Below, piece by piece: positions 21,250-35,300 of a stretch of DNA of 64,000 bases. Position 1 is the stretch's first letter; each line of letters starts with the position of its first letter. This stretch comes from Membranipora membranacea (taxonomy: Eukaryota; Bryozoa; Gymnolaemata; Cheilostomatida; Membraniporidae). Where the stretch lies: NCBI GenBank assembly GCA_914767715.1, contig OU612067.1, forward strand, positions 7,624,001 to 7,688,000. Direction: 5' to 3'. Under the pieces are notes generated by a model, which searched no databases, had not been told where the DNA came from, and was given only the letters and a program-made list of their open reading frames with translations. Made by a program: the position numbers and the translations under genes.

Positions 21250-21925
21250 GTCCAACGAGAGGAAGATTGTTTAAAGAGAGAATGCTTGACAAAAGTCATG
21301 AGACTTAAGTTTTGGTGCAAATTTGCCAGATGCTATATTTCCGGTGAAATGCGCAGATGGATTGAGAAAAAATTTGGTTTTTCAGTGTGATGTAAATGTT
21401 TAGTAGTAGTATCTTCATTTGAAGCGCTACAACCTCAGAAGTAAATCTAACCAATTAATTAGAGTATATATACTCGATTGAGGTAAATGTATGATCAATA
21501 CTTATTTATTATTTACTTTATTGTTGTATATATATTTTACATTGACTGTTATACCCTGACGTCGAATTTTAGAGTGTAATTCTTTTCTAACTTTTATCGT
21601 GTTATTTATACTAACATACTTCTAATCTTAAAAGCATTTCATCCGTTGCACATTTATATGCTCTCATATTTCCTTACTTATATTATTGGCTAACATTTAT
21701 TTCACTGCTACTTATTATCTATGGACAATTATACCTAGTAGAGACTAGGAGACAGTTCCGGCATATCAGCCACCCATGTACGAACCAGCAGTGTACAAGC
21801 CAATTGTGTATGAGCCAAAAGTGTACCAACCACTTGTCCATCAACAATTCAGTGTACTAACTGCCATTGTATGTTCTGTCAGTAGACCAGCATAAATCAG
21901 GCGTACGAGGCGATGGAAGCATTGG

Positions 21926-22565
21926 ATGACGAACCAAGCCATGGATTGTTTGCCGGCCATAAAACAAGAGCCTATCACTCCAGAGCCATCAATGCAAGAC
22001 CTCACACAGCTCAATTCAGCTCAGGATCACAAGCTAGATGTATATGCGCCACCAAGATACTACATGCAGTTCTTCAACGATCTGGCTTCGGTAGAACCGT
22101 CTGAACTTGTATATCAACAGACAACACATCACTTCACAGATTACCCACAAGTCATCTACACACCAGCCAAGCAGTTTGATGGTTATCTCCCTCCGTGTGC
22201 TAGTCTCCATGCAGGCAGTTCATCTGCTGACACTCACTCACAGCAGATGTCAGAGTGGGAAGACGATGATATGGAGGTAGACATTATAAATGAGGCGTAC
22301 GAGGCGATGCAGGAAATATCAGATGACGAATTCACAAGTTACCCCTTCAGCCAATCCTCCTGATACAGAAGATAATGAGGAGACAGCACCTGCATACGAG
22401 CCTCCCATAGCCATGTACGAGCCAGCAGTATACGATCACTGTATGAGCCAACTGAGTACCAACCAACTGTATATGAGCCGACAGTCTACCAATCGCCATT
22501 GTATGTACCGTGAGAAGACCAGCAGTCAGTGTACGAATCACCAGCCAGGAAACCCTCTCCTTTAG
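21926..22565 (+). pseudogene. Terminal-exon copy D of the IKQEP gene family
   Basis: The frame 21926-22363 encodes about 145 residues matching the last exons of gene 1 and gene 2, with IKQEPITPE at 21959-21985, YYMQFFNDLASVEPSELV and the SLHAGSSSADTHSQQ stretch. Near 22335 a small deletion shifts the frame, so it ends FSQSS. The expected continuation (PPDTEDNEETAP, then YEP repeats) goes on in another frame to about 22470 and is shifted again. No upstream family exons are found between gene 2 and this copy. It is a detached, broken last exon. The IKQEPITP motif itself is kept. Confidence 0.65.
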
Positions 22566-23125
22566 TAACTGCTGCTGCTTCTTACTCCATAGTTAGAGAT
22601 GAGAGAATGACAATAAGCAGGAGGAGGATGACTCTGAGATAGACTATCAGAATACTGGGGTCACCTCTCACCTGTATATCTAACACTCACTGAACTCCAT
22701 TCCCTCTCTGGGCTGGTCATCTTTACCAGCAGTAGATTGGTTTTTTCTCTCATATTCAAGTATACCTGCATGTCCATAGATTTTAGTGGATCTGCGCTAT
22801 TTTCTTATAGATTTTAGAGTTTACTCTTCCATTGAGAGATGGTCAATATTATTACTTCTAGATATACTAAACTATCCATATATTTCATATATATAACTAA
22901 CGATGAACGATCTTCACAATACATGTTCCAGTATATTATATTTTTACCTCAATGTGCCACTACAGTGTTATCATGATCTGTTTGACTATTAGTTCTTTGT
23001 CATTTTTCTCAATATCATTGTCGTTTTTTCTCTCGGGTGAGTGTCCTCGTGGCAAGCAGCTGGACGAACGAAATCTCTCTTGACTTTTCACAAAAATCCA
23101 AGATACTCAATGAAATAATCATTAG

Positions 23126-23467
23126 ATGAATGAGACAAAGAGGAAGAAACTTTATGCCATTTATGCAGTACCATCTTGTAGGACAACTGGTATATTATAT
23201 AGAAACTGGCTGCAGTGTAATGATGTGGTAAACATCAAGGTGAGCGGAGCATCTTTAGAGGGATTTCGATCTCTGGAAGACGCTGAAAGATATCTCAGTA
23301 AAGCAGGCATCCAATACAATTGGGTTGACTTCGACCAGTCATATGTAAATGCAGTCTCAGCAGATAATGAGCGCATTGGATCCAATAAGTCTAGAAGCCG
23401 ATCTTCTTTACAAAGACTCAACATTGAAAAGTCAGTGCTAGACATTCATGCTAAAAGTCAACAATGA
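23126..23467 (+). CDS. Viroplasmin / RNase H1 N-terminal-like small protein
   Basis: This is an open frame of 113 residues. Residues 8-62 fit the RNase H1 N-terminal hybrid-binding (Cauli_VI/viroplasmin) pattern: YAIYAVPSCRTTGILYRNW, then a C, a V-x-x-F/V-rich strand with SGASLEGFRSLEDAERYL, which resembles the family's SGAxFKKFxSxEEAxxFL. The fold is known to bind RNA-DNA hybrids or double-stranded RNA at the front of RNase H1. Here it stands alone, followed by a Ser/Arg-rich tail (NKSRSRSSLQR). Compared with the broken copy at 1754-2198, a deletion after HAKSQ removes a C-x2-C pair and a helix. No introns are needed. Whether it is expressed is unknown; it may be a passenger of the duplicated block. 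Confidence 0.55.
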   Translation: MNETKRKKLYAIYAVPSCRTTGILYRNWLQCNDVVNIKVSGASLEGFRSLEDAERYLSKAGIQYNWVDFDQSYVNAVSADNERIGSNKSRSRSSLQRLNIEKSVLDIHAKSQQ

Positions 23468-23910
23468 TAACGCCAGCTGCTGAATGTCCTAATTTTCAAG
23501 CTCTTTGTAACGAAGTGCCAATATACCCTAAAGTAAAATTGACCCACAATTAAATGCATCAGTGCCTCAATGCTAATGATCCATATAGTGTCCTGTCCAG
23601 TTTTCTTATCAAGTCTAGGTAGGGAGGGTGGTCTAGGCAGGGAGTACGGTCCCAAGACCCAAACTCCCTGGTCTAGGTAAGGAACTGAAATGAATATTTG
23701 AGTTGCCTGATCATGTCAAGAGGAAGGACAATTCATCCAAGTCATAACAGAATCCTAAGATATAAGCTCCGCCCATTGATAAGTGTTCGAAATATTGCGC
23801 TGGGGTTTTATTACACCTTTTAATTTCCGAGTTAGCAATTTGGGAAGAAACTTTCCCACTGAGTATGATGATTAATATGGATATAATTTTGCAGGTTTAA
23901 TGAAAAGGAC
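23468..23910 (+). promoter_or_regulatory. Upstream region of UBR4
   Basis: This is the whole gap between the viroplasmin-like frame and the UBR4 start. It holds short direct repeats of GTCTAGGTAGGGAG type (about 23613-23685), a GC-box-like CTCCGCCC at 23766, and a splice-acceptor-like TTTTGCAG ending at 23894. That last signal could end a 5'-UTR intron. The promoter is not directly visible. Confidence 0.35.
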
Positions 23911-26900
23911 ATGAGTTCTTTTAGTGTACCGTGGTCCCAAGTTGTGAGGCCACTGTTAAATGTACCATATTTAGAGTACAACAATCAGGAACTCGTAAAT
24001 ATTCTCCAACTACTACACATCAAGTAAGTCTCACCTTTCCTTTACCATTACCAAGTCTAGTCACTGTCAGTGAAAGTCTAGTACAGTGGTGTAACTCAAT
24101 TGTTTGTTAGCAGTATAAATGGCTGAATGAATGCATAGCAATTTATATATTCTGAATCTAACACTGCTGCACTTTGTAAGCTATCACTGTCCGTTTGGAT
24201 CTAAAGATTACAAATTGCAAAAAAACTTTTGCACTTCCATCCATATATATGTCATGAGGAGTGGTGCAGTTTCAGTTCAGCCATACTACTTACTCAGTCA
24301 CTGGTATGGTAACACAAGCAAACAAGGTCAGGAGTAAGGCTCTCTTGCTGGTAACAACTGAACTACATCTGCACCATCTAGTTGATCCTAATAATAATGG
24401 AGATGTTGCAGAATTTGATACCATACCCATAGCGTATTAATTAGCCTTGCTTTAATCCCATATGCCCCGTCCATTGTGTCTAGAAGTGTCACAATATCGT
24501 TGCTGCTGTTTCTCCATTGTGTCTTGATTATATCCGAGATGCTTGTCATTCCTTTCACACCAAGCATGCCGATGGTTCTTAACTTTAATCTCTTACAGGA
24601 AAGAGGAGTTCCTTGACAATGAAGAGGACAAATATGAAGCATTCTTCTCATCATTTGCAGCTCTCTCTATCAACTATGTCATCAATCACATACAGAAAGG
24701 TAAAGTCTTCTCGCATGTTATTTGCATTCCTGCAGCCGCAAGATCATTTATATCCCTCAATTTATTAAGAGTATGAATCGTATGTTGAAGACATTGAATG
24801 CATGGCCATTTTCTAATGTTGTTCATAGCCGACTCAAAGACAGACCAAACCTGTATTAGCATGGGGCATCAGTGATTCACCTATGCTAACATCATTCGTG
24901 ATATTTTATAACCATGCAATCATATGACTGTATAACAATTTATTTTGTTTCCCATTTTCAGTTCCTGTAAACATAGATTTAGAACCAACAGTAAAGTTCC
25001 TACTACAGTATTTGCTGGCAAAATGTAAATCTAAGGATTCTCTAGGCCGGACACCTCTGACTACAGTAAGCAGTGACTCTCTAGCTCATCATAATAATGT
25101 TGTTTTATTTGTTGTGGACTATGTATCATGATGTTATATCTTACAGATGAACATAGAAAATGATTGTTTGAAAATCACCATTAGGGAGGCCTTGTTAGTA
25201 ATCCATAAGAAAAAATAAGTAGGCTACATAGTATATATAGTAATCTCTTTTGAAACGATTCGGATTCATGACTCGAGTTGAACTCATAATCAATCTTCTG
25301 TTTCAGGCACAGCTGGTAGGGTTGATACATAGTTTGTGTACTGCTAGGACATCACCAACTGCTGACCTCACGACCTTTGCTGCCACTCTGAGAGCTGCTG
25401 TCACACCTGACTATATAATATCACCTGGTGAATCTATAGCTTGGAGTATGTGACTTTGTATTTTTATTTACTACCACATTAAATTAACAATTTTTACTGC
25501 CAAATTGATATTACAACTCCCCACAGCAAAATGTGAAGTGCTTTATTTCCAATTTGAATTGACTGATATTTGTTGGCAATTCAGTGCTGTCATATCTGTC
25601 ATATGGGCACCCAGCCCACACTCTTTTTAAGATTGAGAGTTGAGACTCAAAGAGAAAATACTTTAATGCATTTATTGCAAAAGGTAAAGGATCATATTGT
25701 AAAACTTTGGTTCATGTACTCTTATCAGGTGATGATAGTGAGGCCGCTGAAGACGGATTGGTAGCTCCTCCCTCAGCTGACACAGAGCTCAAACTACCCA
25801 GCGCTCCAACCAGTGATAACACAGCTGACTCTGCGGACGGCAGCGCTACTAATGACTTCCTGTCATCACTGCAGGCTTATACTATGATGTCAGAATGTCA
25901 GACAGAGTCGGAGGAGAGGGATAAGAAACAACAGCTCACTGAACTCAGCTCCAGACTCTTCAATCAAGCGGTCAGTCATGTTTTATCTTCATCTCTACGA
26001 ATGGTGAAGGAGTTTCATGTAGTGCACTAAGAAAATTAATATCTATGAATTCAGACTGCAAATCTGAAGATGTCAGCAGAATTGGACATTAATAGAGGTC
26101 TTCAAATCTTTTGAAGGAAATACTGCAGCTTCCGAATTTGAAAATTAGCATGCTCATCTCATTAGGCTGACCAATATAAATTTGGATTATACTTCTACAA
26201 CATGAATCTCCCAGGAGTATCCATTTTCACATGATTTCAACTTGTACTAAATAAAATATAATTTGAAAACAATAGACAGTCCCTATTGAGTTTCGCTTCA
26301 TAATAAGCAGAAATTACTCTGTAACTTGACTCTCTTCATTGGTTATTACAGCTGAACGGTAGAGCTACTCTGATAGAGTTTATGAGTAGTCTGGAGTACC
26401 TACAGAGATATAAGGATGGATTAGATACACTGATATCTAATGGTGATATGTTGTCTCCTCACAACTATAACTCTGTCAATGAGTTTAAGTCTAGCGTACC
26501 AGTGCTGTTAAATCATATGTCTGCTGTATGTAAGATAGCCAGTATTCCTGCTATGTACATCACTAATAATGAGGTATGTGTACTTGGTTGAGTATAACTT
26601 ATTATCCTGTAATTTAGTCATCATGAGGATGTTGTATTCCTCATGTACATTAGTAATGTTATCTGGCACAGTCATCAGTATGTTTCCTTGCTGTTAACAG
26701 CACTGGAACTTCCTTCAAAGAATTGTATTAGTTTTTATTTCAAAATTATGTATAGTGTTCTTTCTAGCCTAGCGATAAACGACTGAGCATTCAAAGTGCT
26801 AGAATTCTCACAGTACTACCAGCAAACTCTGATTTCTTTCGACATGGTTTAACTGTTGAAACTGGGTGGTCCAAATCTACCTTATAATGTCCGAGTTCTG

Positions 26901-29317
26901 TCTCTTTTGATAGACCGAGATGAAGAAGGTTGTGCGTATTGTGATGTCATGTATATTCGCTGGATCTTACGCTATCCTCTGCTCTGCTATGTCTGATTCT
27001 GCTGAGCTAGATAACACACTGTCTCCAGTCACAAAGAAAGCGGTAAGGGATTCCTGCTGACGGTTGTTATTTAGTCTTTTATGCCCTCAAAATGATAGCA
27101 AATGTACACCATGACGACATCAATGGTTGGCTCCGTGCATACACTGAAATATCTTCTACATTAGTTCGACTGCTATACACTGTGCATTTGCATTGGCATA
27201 TGTAAAATAGAGACTGATGTCTACATTCATCAGTAAATGTATGAACAATGACCACCATACTCTGATGACACCTATGTATGACCATATCTTGACTTTATCT
27301 CTCCTGTTGACAGATTGATATTCTGAGCGCCCTGACTAGAGGTGTGAGACAGAGCCAGAGATTAGCTAAGCACATGCACACTAACATACAAACAATGTGT
27401 GCCTGGCTCATATTCTCTACACTCGATACACTGACCAATCAGACGAGGAATAAAACTCCATCACCTGAGGCAGCTGAAGGGTCAGATAAATCAGCGTCAG
27501 ATAAACATGATACAGGAGGAGATATGGGCGGAGCTTCGGCTGCTCTATCCAACAGGTATGTAGCAATGTCTGAACTTATGTCGCCACTCTACTGGTATTT
27601 GGACTGTTTTGATGAGCCCTTGCTTTTTTATGTTATTTTCAACTATTATGACAAATGGTTTTATTGAACTTCTGAATTTATAGCATAAACAACACACAAA
27701 TATGATGATCTAACTGGTAGACAAATACATGCTGTCTGCCAAAAAATTTGCCCTGTTTTGATCGGGTTCATAACCGATGCTCAAAATTGAACTTTTTCAT
27801 ACTTCTAACTTTATCTGTATAATTTGAAATGATCTAATTTAAAATATGATTTGAAATGACACTTTTATGGTACTTATTGTTACAGTGCATGCAGCAGTAG
27901 ATGGGGACTGGCAGCTCATAGTTATGCTCTGGAAGGATTATCTTGTCTTATAAGTATAGCTAAGGAGTCACTTCCTGGTCAGATTCCTAACAGATCATCA
28001 TCAAGAGCTTCAGCCAGATTACAAGAGGTACTGTGCACTGTAAACATCACTGTGCTTGCATTGTATTAAAATCAATCACTTATATATTGTCCATGAAACC
28101 AAATTTTTTGTTACAGCCCTCATTTGAAATCCAATTTTGTCAATTCATATTTTTTATTCTGTTTCTTGACGGTAGAAGGTAACTTATTTCGTCTGTGGTA
28201 ATATACTCTGCTTCTCATTACGTAAAACTAACCGTTAGTTTTTCAAATGCCAACGCCATCAACAGTTTGTTATCAATAAGCTTATGGCTATAACAACATT
28301 TATTAGCTTTGATGTGTTTGTTCGTTCGTCCGCTGGGCCATTATCATTTTTGTGTATTTCATTGAGGCATTGCCCTCCTCCCGACCCAAAACAGTCAGAT
28401 GAGTCGCTCACACTTCTGGAATGCCCTGCGGGTTGCGTTGAAGGAGAAAGATTTGAAATTCTTGCTTCAGAAACTAATAAAGCAAAGTAATTTGTTAGAT
28501 CCATACTTGTGTTAATCTGGGATGTCTTTTCTTTCAGGCACAGAAATACGGGCTGAGTCAGTTTAATCTAGCCCAGGAGTACACATACTTAGAACTGTTA
28601 AAGTTTGTATGCAGTGGCTCTACTCTCAGACTATCTGGTATTCTCTTCTCAGTCACCTCTGCTCTGGTGAGTTATCTATATTCTCTGAGCATTAATAAGT
28701 AAACTAGATCTGTGATTTATACCTAGACGATATTTGTCCATGCTATGATACAATATGGTGTCACATTGCAACTGGAAAAGTTTGTTGAAGTGATGATTCT
28801 CTTCTTCAGACACAGAAATACAACTCGCTGCTGGAAGCAAGAAAACAGCGTCAGAAACAAGATAATGATGGCGAGAAAGACAAGGTAAGTAATTTTTTGA
28901 AAAGTCTTTTGGCTTAGCTCATGATGGTTCAGGCGTTCTAAGTATGGTGTTACACATAGCTAGGAAAAACTACCGACAGAACAGTGTACCAACCTAAAAA
29001 ATCTAGGTTCAGTCACAACCATTGACAGAGTCCTTACAAGTGTTCGATGAGTGATGAATGCAATTTTTCAGTCATTCCATACACTTATGTATGTATGTAT
29101 AATCATGCTGGTCACGCACGAGTAAAACAACCTTCACTCTCTCACATTGCATCTATCAATATTGATTATTAGGATACAAGTGCTGACGTGGCAGCCACAC
29201 AGGATAATGAGTCTACACCAGTGCAAGTAGCTGCACCGAGAAGTTCTCAGACCACCCCAGCTCCACTACTTACTATGGTATCATTAGCTGATGATGATAG
29301 TGTCGACTCTCTCACAG
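23911..29317 (+). CDS. UBR4: UBR4 exons 1-12 (N-terminal helical repeats, residues ~1-588)
   Basis: Exons: 23911-24023, 24599-24699, 24962-25065, 25307-25427, 25729-25970, 26352-26573, 26914-27042, 27314-27555, 27886-28027, 28538-28666, 28810-28884, 29173-29317. The encoded sequence is Leu-rich and helical, as expected of the armadillo-like solenoid. Recognisable points are VRPLL near residue 12, [12 protein letters not shown] (exon 2) and FLSSLQ...LFNQA (exon 5). Exons 11 and 12 encode a charged, low-complexity linker. The introns (up to about 590 bp) hold no other gene; those at 24024-24598, 25971-26351, 27556-27885 and 28028-28537 show nothing notable. Individual borders are inferred, but phases agree throughout. 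Confidence 0.85.
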
Positions 29318-32300
29318 GTGAGATCGTCAGCCATTTGATGTGATGGTGTGAAAGGTTATAGTTTAGTTTTTATTTGGTCAAAGATAAATACTCAAACAAC
29401 CATGCAGAGTCTCTGATCTGGTGAAGGTGACATGACATGCCTGATATCAACTGATAAATACACGCAGAGTGGTCATCAAAATGTGCCACTTGTTTTTTGA
29501 CCATTAAATTTGCCTTGTTTACTGATTTGACAAGGCTCCCTCCACGATAACTAAAAGGCTTGTCAAGTAAGGCTGCAGAAGTACTACTGATGGTGGTTTG
29601 ATTTTGCACTCAGAAGTTATATCCTGTCAATGTTCATTTATGATGACAATGTCACCTGACTTGGCGCGTATTCCAACCTTGCATCCAATCTATTCTTAAC
29701 CATGTCTTGCCAAGCGGCCACTTTTTTGTTTGTTTTACTTGTAGCTACAAAACAATGGAGAGGACTCTCCACCATACAAGGCCACAAAAAATTTGCCACT
29801 TGACAAGGCTATTCATAAACACGTATGATATACATGTATATGGTTCTGTCGATAATATGTGTTCCTTGATTGCGATGATGTTGTTGTTGCTATATTACAG
29901 GAGTATTTAATCAGCTGTTTGTAGAGGATCTATTTATGGATGACTCAGACTTTCCTGTAGCCCCTCCTGAATATCAGCAGACTAAATCTATGATAGAAGA
30001 TACTAACATGATCAACGCCTGGGTATGTAGTCAGATTATACTGTGTGAGATAGACAATGATGATCAGATGAACATCTACTGTTAGTTCGTCAGCAGCAAA
30101 GATACTAAATACTGTCATAGGCACTGTTAGCATTAGTCAACATTTCCTTGAAGTCCCATATACAATCAATGCAGTACAACTGAGTTGTTACATATTATAT
30201 AATAACAGTTATGTGGAATTACATAAGAACTCTATGGGCAGTACACACAGACTAAGTCTTCCACACTGAGAAGTAATATACAGTTTGCATGATATGACTG
30301 AAATGCCTATCTACATTTAAATGTAACCATATTTGTTGTTGACAGGTCGACATAGCGACGAGCTATGTGATGTTTTATGACAAGTATATAGTGTCCTCGC
30401 CAGTTCTAAAGGACTATCTGTGTAGCGAGCTTAGTCATACCCGTTCCCAACAATCTCTCAGGTAAGGCCAGGCACAAAGTCTATCTCACTATGAGTTACT
30501 AAGAATGTCAATTTTCTGTACTTATAATATCTCACTGATTTTCCTATCCCTGTGAATGTTTTTCTAGAGCCACAAACATGCTGAGTGAATCTTCCTCCCT
30601 TTTTCTCTGTGAATAATTTGTCCTCAGTCTTGTTTTTATGTATGAAGACTCAGCTGTGACCTGGGGGACACTGTTGTTAACTGAAATCATTCTGACAGTA
30701 ACTCAACTAATTTGAAGTTTGTCTGAACTTGATATACAAATTTGATCTTTTTATTTCAGCCTTCTTGCCGTGCTTGCAAAATCCACCTCTGATTCTAATG
30801 ATGATATGCAGTACCATAAGTTCTGTATGGCTATAAGAAGACTGTGTAGACATCTCATACAGAAACAGATACTGGACAAGCCAGCTCAGGTGTGTAACCC
30901 GATCAATGGGAGACTACTTATCTTCTCAGTGACTCGCTCTAGCAAAACAATTTGTATTTTCCCCTTACTTTTATTCCTTCAGATATAAGAAAAAAATAAA
31001 ACTTAGGATATCTGAGCAAACATTATCAAGTAATTTATCTAATAATTGGGTTTGATTATATCAATCTTTTTTGTATGAGGGAAACACTAGAATTCTAATC
31101 ACTTGAATATTTATTTGTTCTGTATGTAAAATAACTTTCAAACATTAAAGTGACAGTCCTACTAGGCCATGTTTGGTAGGGTTTTAAAGATCTCAGGCTG
31201 AAAAGTCATCAGGGCTTATGAAATGAAAAAGCCTGTGAACCTAGTTGCGGTAAAACCGCTACAAAGTCTCAAAATTGGGATCATAGTGATTTATTGCCTC
31301 CCCCTGACCACTATGATCCACTATGATCCTGGCTTAAATATTTAAATAAACTAAAATGCTATTTTCCACATTTTTCATTTTTTTTATTATTTTTATTTGC
31401 CATATGAACTCATGATATTCGAGTTACTGTGGTAATATATACACTTTTCTAATAGGACTGTCACTTTAACATGATAGGATGTGGATAGATAGCCTGTCCT
31501 GTCCATCACAATATTTTAATGCCTAATGCATTTGACCATTCTTTTCCATACAGGAAAATATGTTGCTGATGATCGATCTGTTTCCTGATAATCTGATTGG
31601 CTGGCCGGTGTCAGCACACAGAAATCTATTGGCTATACTGACTGAAGTGATCCTAGGCTGGCAGACACTTCCTAACTGGGATAAGAATCAGGTATGAGTA
31701 CCGTTAGAGAGATTTCCCAATCTTGCTTGTGGGATTCCCACTTTATGGTTTTCCTTTTCCTAATATGAACCATCATAATAATAATAATAAAGTTTATTTG
31801 TGAAACGCTTAATAAAATTGCAGAGCAAAAACTTCATCATCATAGCATTCTGTTGATATGACAATGGCTGTCTTCATTTTGGTTTGATCATACATCTCCA
31901 GCCGTCTCTACTCCTAGCCTTCTTTTGCCAACTCCTTATGTCAATGCTGAGGAGTACATGATAATCTTAATTAGCAGTCTTGCGGCAGAATAACATTTTG
32001 AAAAAATAAAGATATTTCTGCTAGCATCATGAATATTTTTGTTTCTTCTCTTGCAGGAGGTTGTTGTTGAGATGTGGAGACATTTCCTAGACTCAGTTCT
32101 CTCAGAATGTGTGACAGCCAATCATAACTCTAAAGAGATCGAAGGTAAGAGTTGGTGTTGTCACACAATTATTGTTATTCTGAGTGCCATTATTTACGTA
32201 ATGATGGCAAAGCAGAGCCTCTTCCCAACCTTGGAGAAGATCTTGAAAATCTCTGAGAAAGCCATTTTTTCCCATTGGCCTTCAGCCAAAATTACTCGAT

Positions 32301-35300
32301 GAAAAAAACAGCATCATTAGAAAAAATGACTGGCAGACTTCTAGCTGAATGACAGGTGACATCATAATTTTCATGTTCATATTGGGACCCCCTACTACTA
32401 TACTGCTGAGCTAAATGTCCGAGCATGCTTAAACTATTACTATCATATTTGACAAAGCGTAGTATATGTTCACATGTTATTCATCATCTTTCTGGCATTA
32501 TAACAGATGTTAACGTGGAGCACTGCCAGGCTATGCTAGCCTTACTCTATACACTGTCAGATGACAATAAGAAGCAGGTGTTTACTTATCTATGTAAGAC
32601 ACTGATGACAGCCTTAGATAATCCAGCCAGTCAGCTGGTAGCTATGATACCTCTACCAATAACCAGACTATGTCTTATACTGGAATATATGATGTGTCAT
32701 CTCAACTCTGCTCCTGATGAGCTACTACAGCAGGTGGGCAGGCCTTGACTGCTCTTATACATTATTGATTGTTGTTGATTGTTGATTATTGATTATTGAT
32801 TGTTGATTATTGATTGTTCTTATACATACATGTCATTAATCTGCCAAGCAAACATCAGCTGCATTTGTTGGACCCTGTATTGGACTGAGTGATTGAGGGT
32901 ACATTTCAGTCATACATTAAGTTTCAACATAAAAATATTTGCTATCAAGATTTAATAGTATGATTAATTTGGTGTAGCTCCAAGGAATAGTTGTTGAGAC
33001 TCGAAAGCTAATAAAATATATTTTGGAAGATTTCTTGCAAATCATACCCTTTGCTGTTCCCATCCACATTGCAGCTTCCTTTTTTATTTCATGTGTTTAA
33101 TTGGCTCACGACTAAATGTGACATGTTTGCTTCTGTAGGTGAAGGATAATATCCTGGGTGAGGAGAATAAAGTTCTGAACTTTCTCCATGAGGGAGAGCT
33201 GGAGCATACCTATAATAAGAACAAGAAAGGTAAGTGAGTCACCTTTGAGATTTTGTTAATATGACTGTTCTGTAGCTGGTTCAAAATTCTGTTAAAATGG
33301 CAAAGTCTGTCTCATGCCAAAGACTGAGAAATAAAGGTGCCTAAAGGGCACGGTCACTATATTGGGTGACACGCTGCTCTCTGTTTTCAGGTAAATTGAC
33401 TCATATCTGATATCTTGGTATAACACACACCCAACTAGACTTATCATTAATGAAACTGATATTGAAATAAGACGTAGCCGTGTCACTGACAACTTTTTTG
33501 TATTGGTTTAAAGCGGATGCATGTCATGGCTAGAAAAACCAAACTCAGTTTGCTGTAATAAATCTAAGAAAGAGCAGATCTATAATTTGTACGCACATTT
33601 TATACTAGGAGTGCTATATTGAAATACTTGGATGGAAATGACTAAAGATATAAAAAAATACAATATTATTTATAGATATACCTTTTTTGTTTTCCGCAGT
33701 TGAGCCTTACTTGTCTGAATTAACCACAGAAGACCTGAACAGGCAGCCCGTGTTCTACAAACTATGTGCCCTCACCACTGCGGGGCAGTCTCATCAGATG
33801 CCCAACGTTGACCCACTGGCTATGAAGTTCCTCATGCACAGTGAAGATGAAGAGCTTGACTTGGCAGATTTTTACAAACACTGTCTCACTGCGATGCTGG
33901 TCGGGTCTAGTCTGGACAAGGCCAAGAAGGTTTGTTTACTAAAAGAAAAGTCTAGGGGTTGCTTTTTCTGTACAATATGATTCAGTTAGTGTATTCCCAC
34001 TGATATAGAATACAAATCTATTATACCTAAATAAGTATTTATTATATCCGGACAAATATTTATTTTACCTCTGTATGTAATTCTAATAGTTGGTCGTATT
34101 CCTGTTTAGAGCTCTTGAAATTAGAAGGTATCAAATCTGTATCTACACAAGCAAAGTTACGAGCCAGAATTACAAGTTATGTCCAGATGCATTACAAGTT
34201 ATATATGTCTTTCAATGCTGCAGAAAGAAGACATGACAGTAATGGATAGCTGTGCTGTACACTATCATATCAAGGTCGTGTGGAGATTGTTAGGGCTAGT
34301 ACCACCACCACCCGCATTCCTGCTACAGATGACTGAAGTAGCTACTCTAGGAACTCAGGCTGCTGCCTTGCAAGCTGTCAGGTATGTCTCATTTGATCAA
34401 TTTGTATGAGACATTTTTTGCTCTTTCCTGTCCCGATAAGCAACTATTATGGGGCATTCGACGGACTATCGTCTTATCACCATGAAATGAAGCAAAGTAA
34501 TAGATCAAGGCATAATATGATAAAGTATTACTTGATGGGACAGTCTGATAGCATGATAATAAATCTGAGAGAAGATAACACAAATTTATACGAGGTAATT
34601 TACGCGTTTTGTGAATGTGGCACTTTTAAACCCTGAACAAAATATGATTTACAGTATCTTGAATGTCTTTCCTTCTTTTTCCTACCGGCCATGTGATGTT
34701 ATCTCCCCGTAGGCTTGCTCCACGACTGAGGAATGCAGACTATGTGAGCTGGTATAAGAAAACTCTAAAGGGAACTCTGAAGGATGCTGAGATAGAGGGC
34801 CTACTGGAGGGTGTGATCAATAAAACTAAATCTCCCTCATTCGAAGTACAGATCACACTACATATAGTACAAGCTCAGGTATGGGATATATTATACTGTT
34901 ATTCTTTTATCAAGAGTGACATTTGTGATTGAGGGCTCATAATGTGATGTACTCAAAACAGGAATACTCGAAAACAAACCCTGCATGAAAACTCAAAAGA
35001 ATTTTGCAGAGGGGATAGCACATTAGTTTTGTTTGAACTAGATTCTTTTTGATTGTCAGCTGAGAAAATCAGTAGGGTTAACATTTTACCGTATACATGT
35101 TTTGTCTATGGTTATTACACGACACTAAACATGATGAGAAGACAACTCAAACATTCATAGACTATAGTATAGTACATTAATTGATCTGTTCTGCTCCATA
35201 GATGGCGACTATGATGTTTGCGAGTGAAGGAGATGTAGTCGATGAGAAGCACCTACCAGGATTTCACACAATCGTCACACTGGACGCTGTCCTGTCTCTG

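Larger units (their letters stand above)
21250..23500 (+). repeat. Duplicated block, copy 2 (pairs with 230-2200)
   Basis: Same order of parts as the first block: lead-in, YEP-type fragment (about 21711-21850), IKQEP terminal-exon copy D, 3' flank, viroplasmin-like frame. Copy 2 also contains about 230 bp (21590-21710) that copy 1 lacks or holds in shortened form. Confidence 0.75.
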
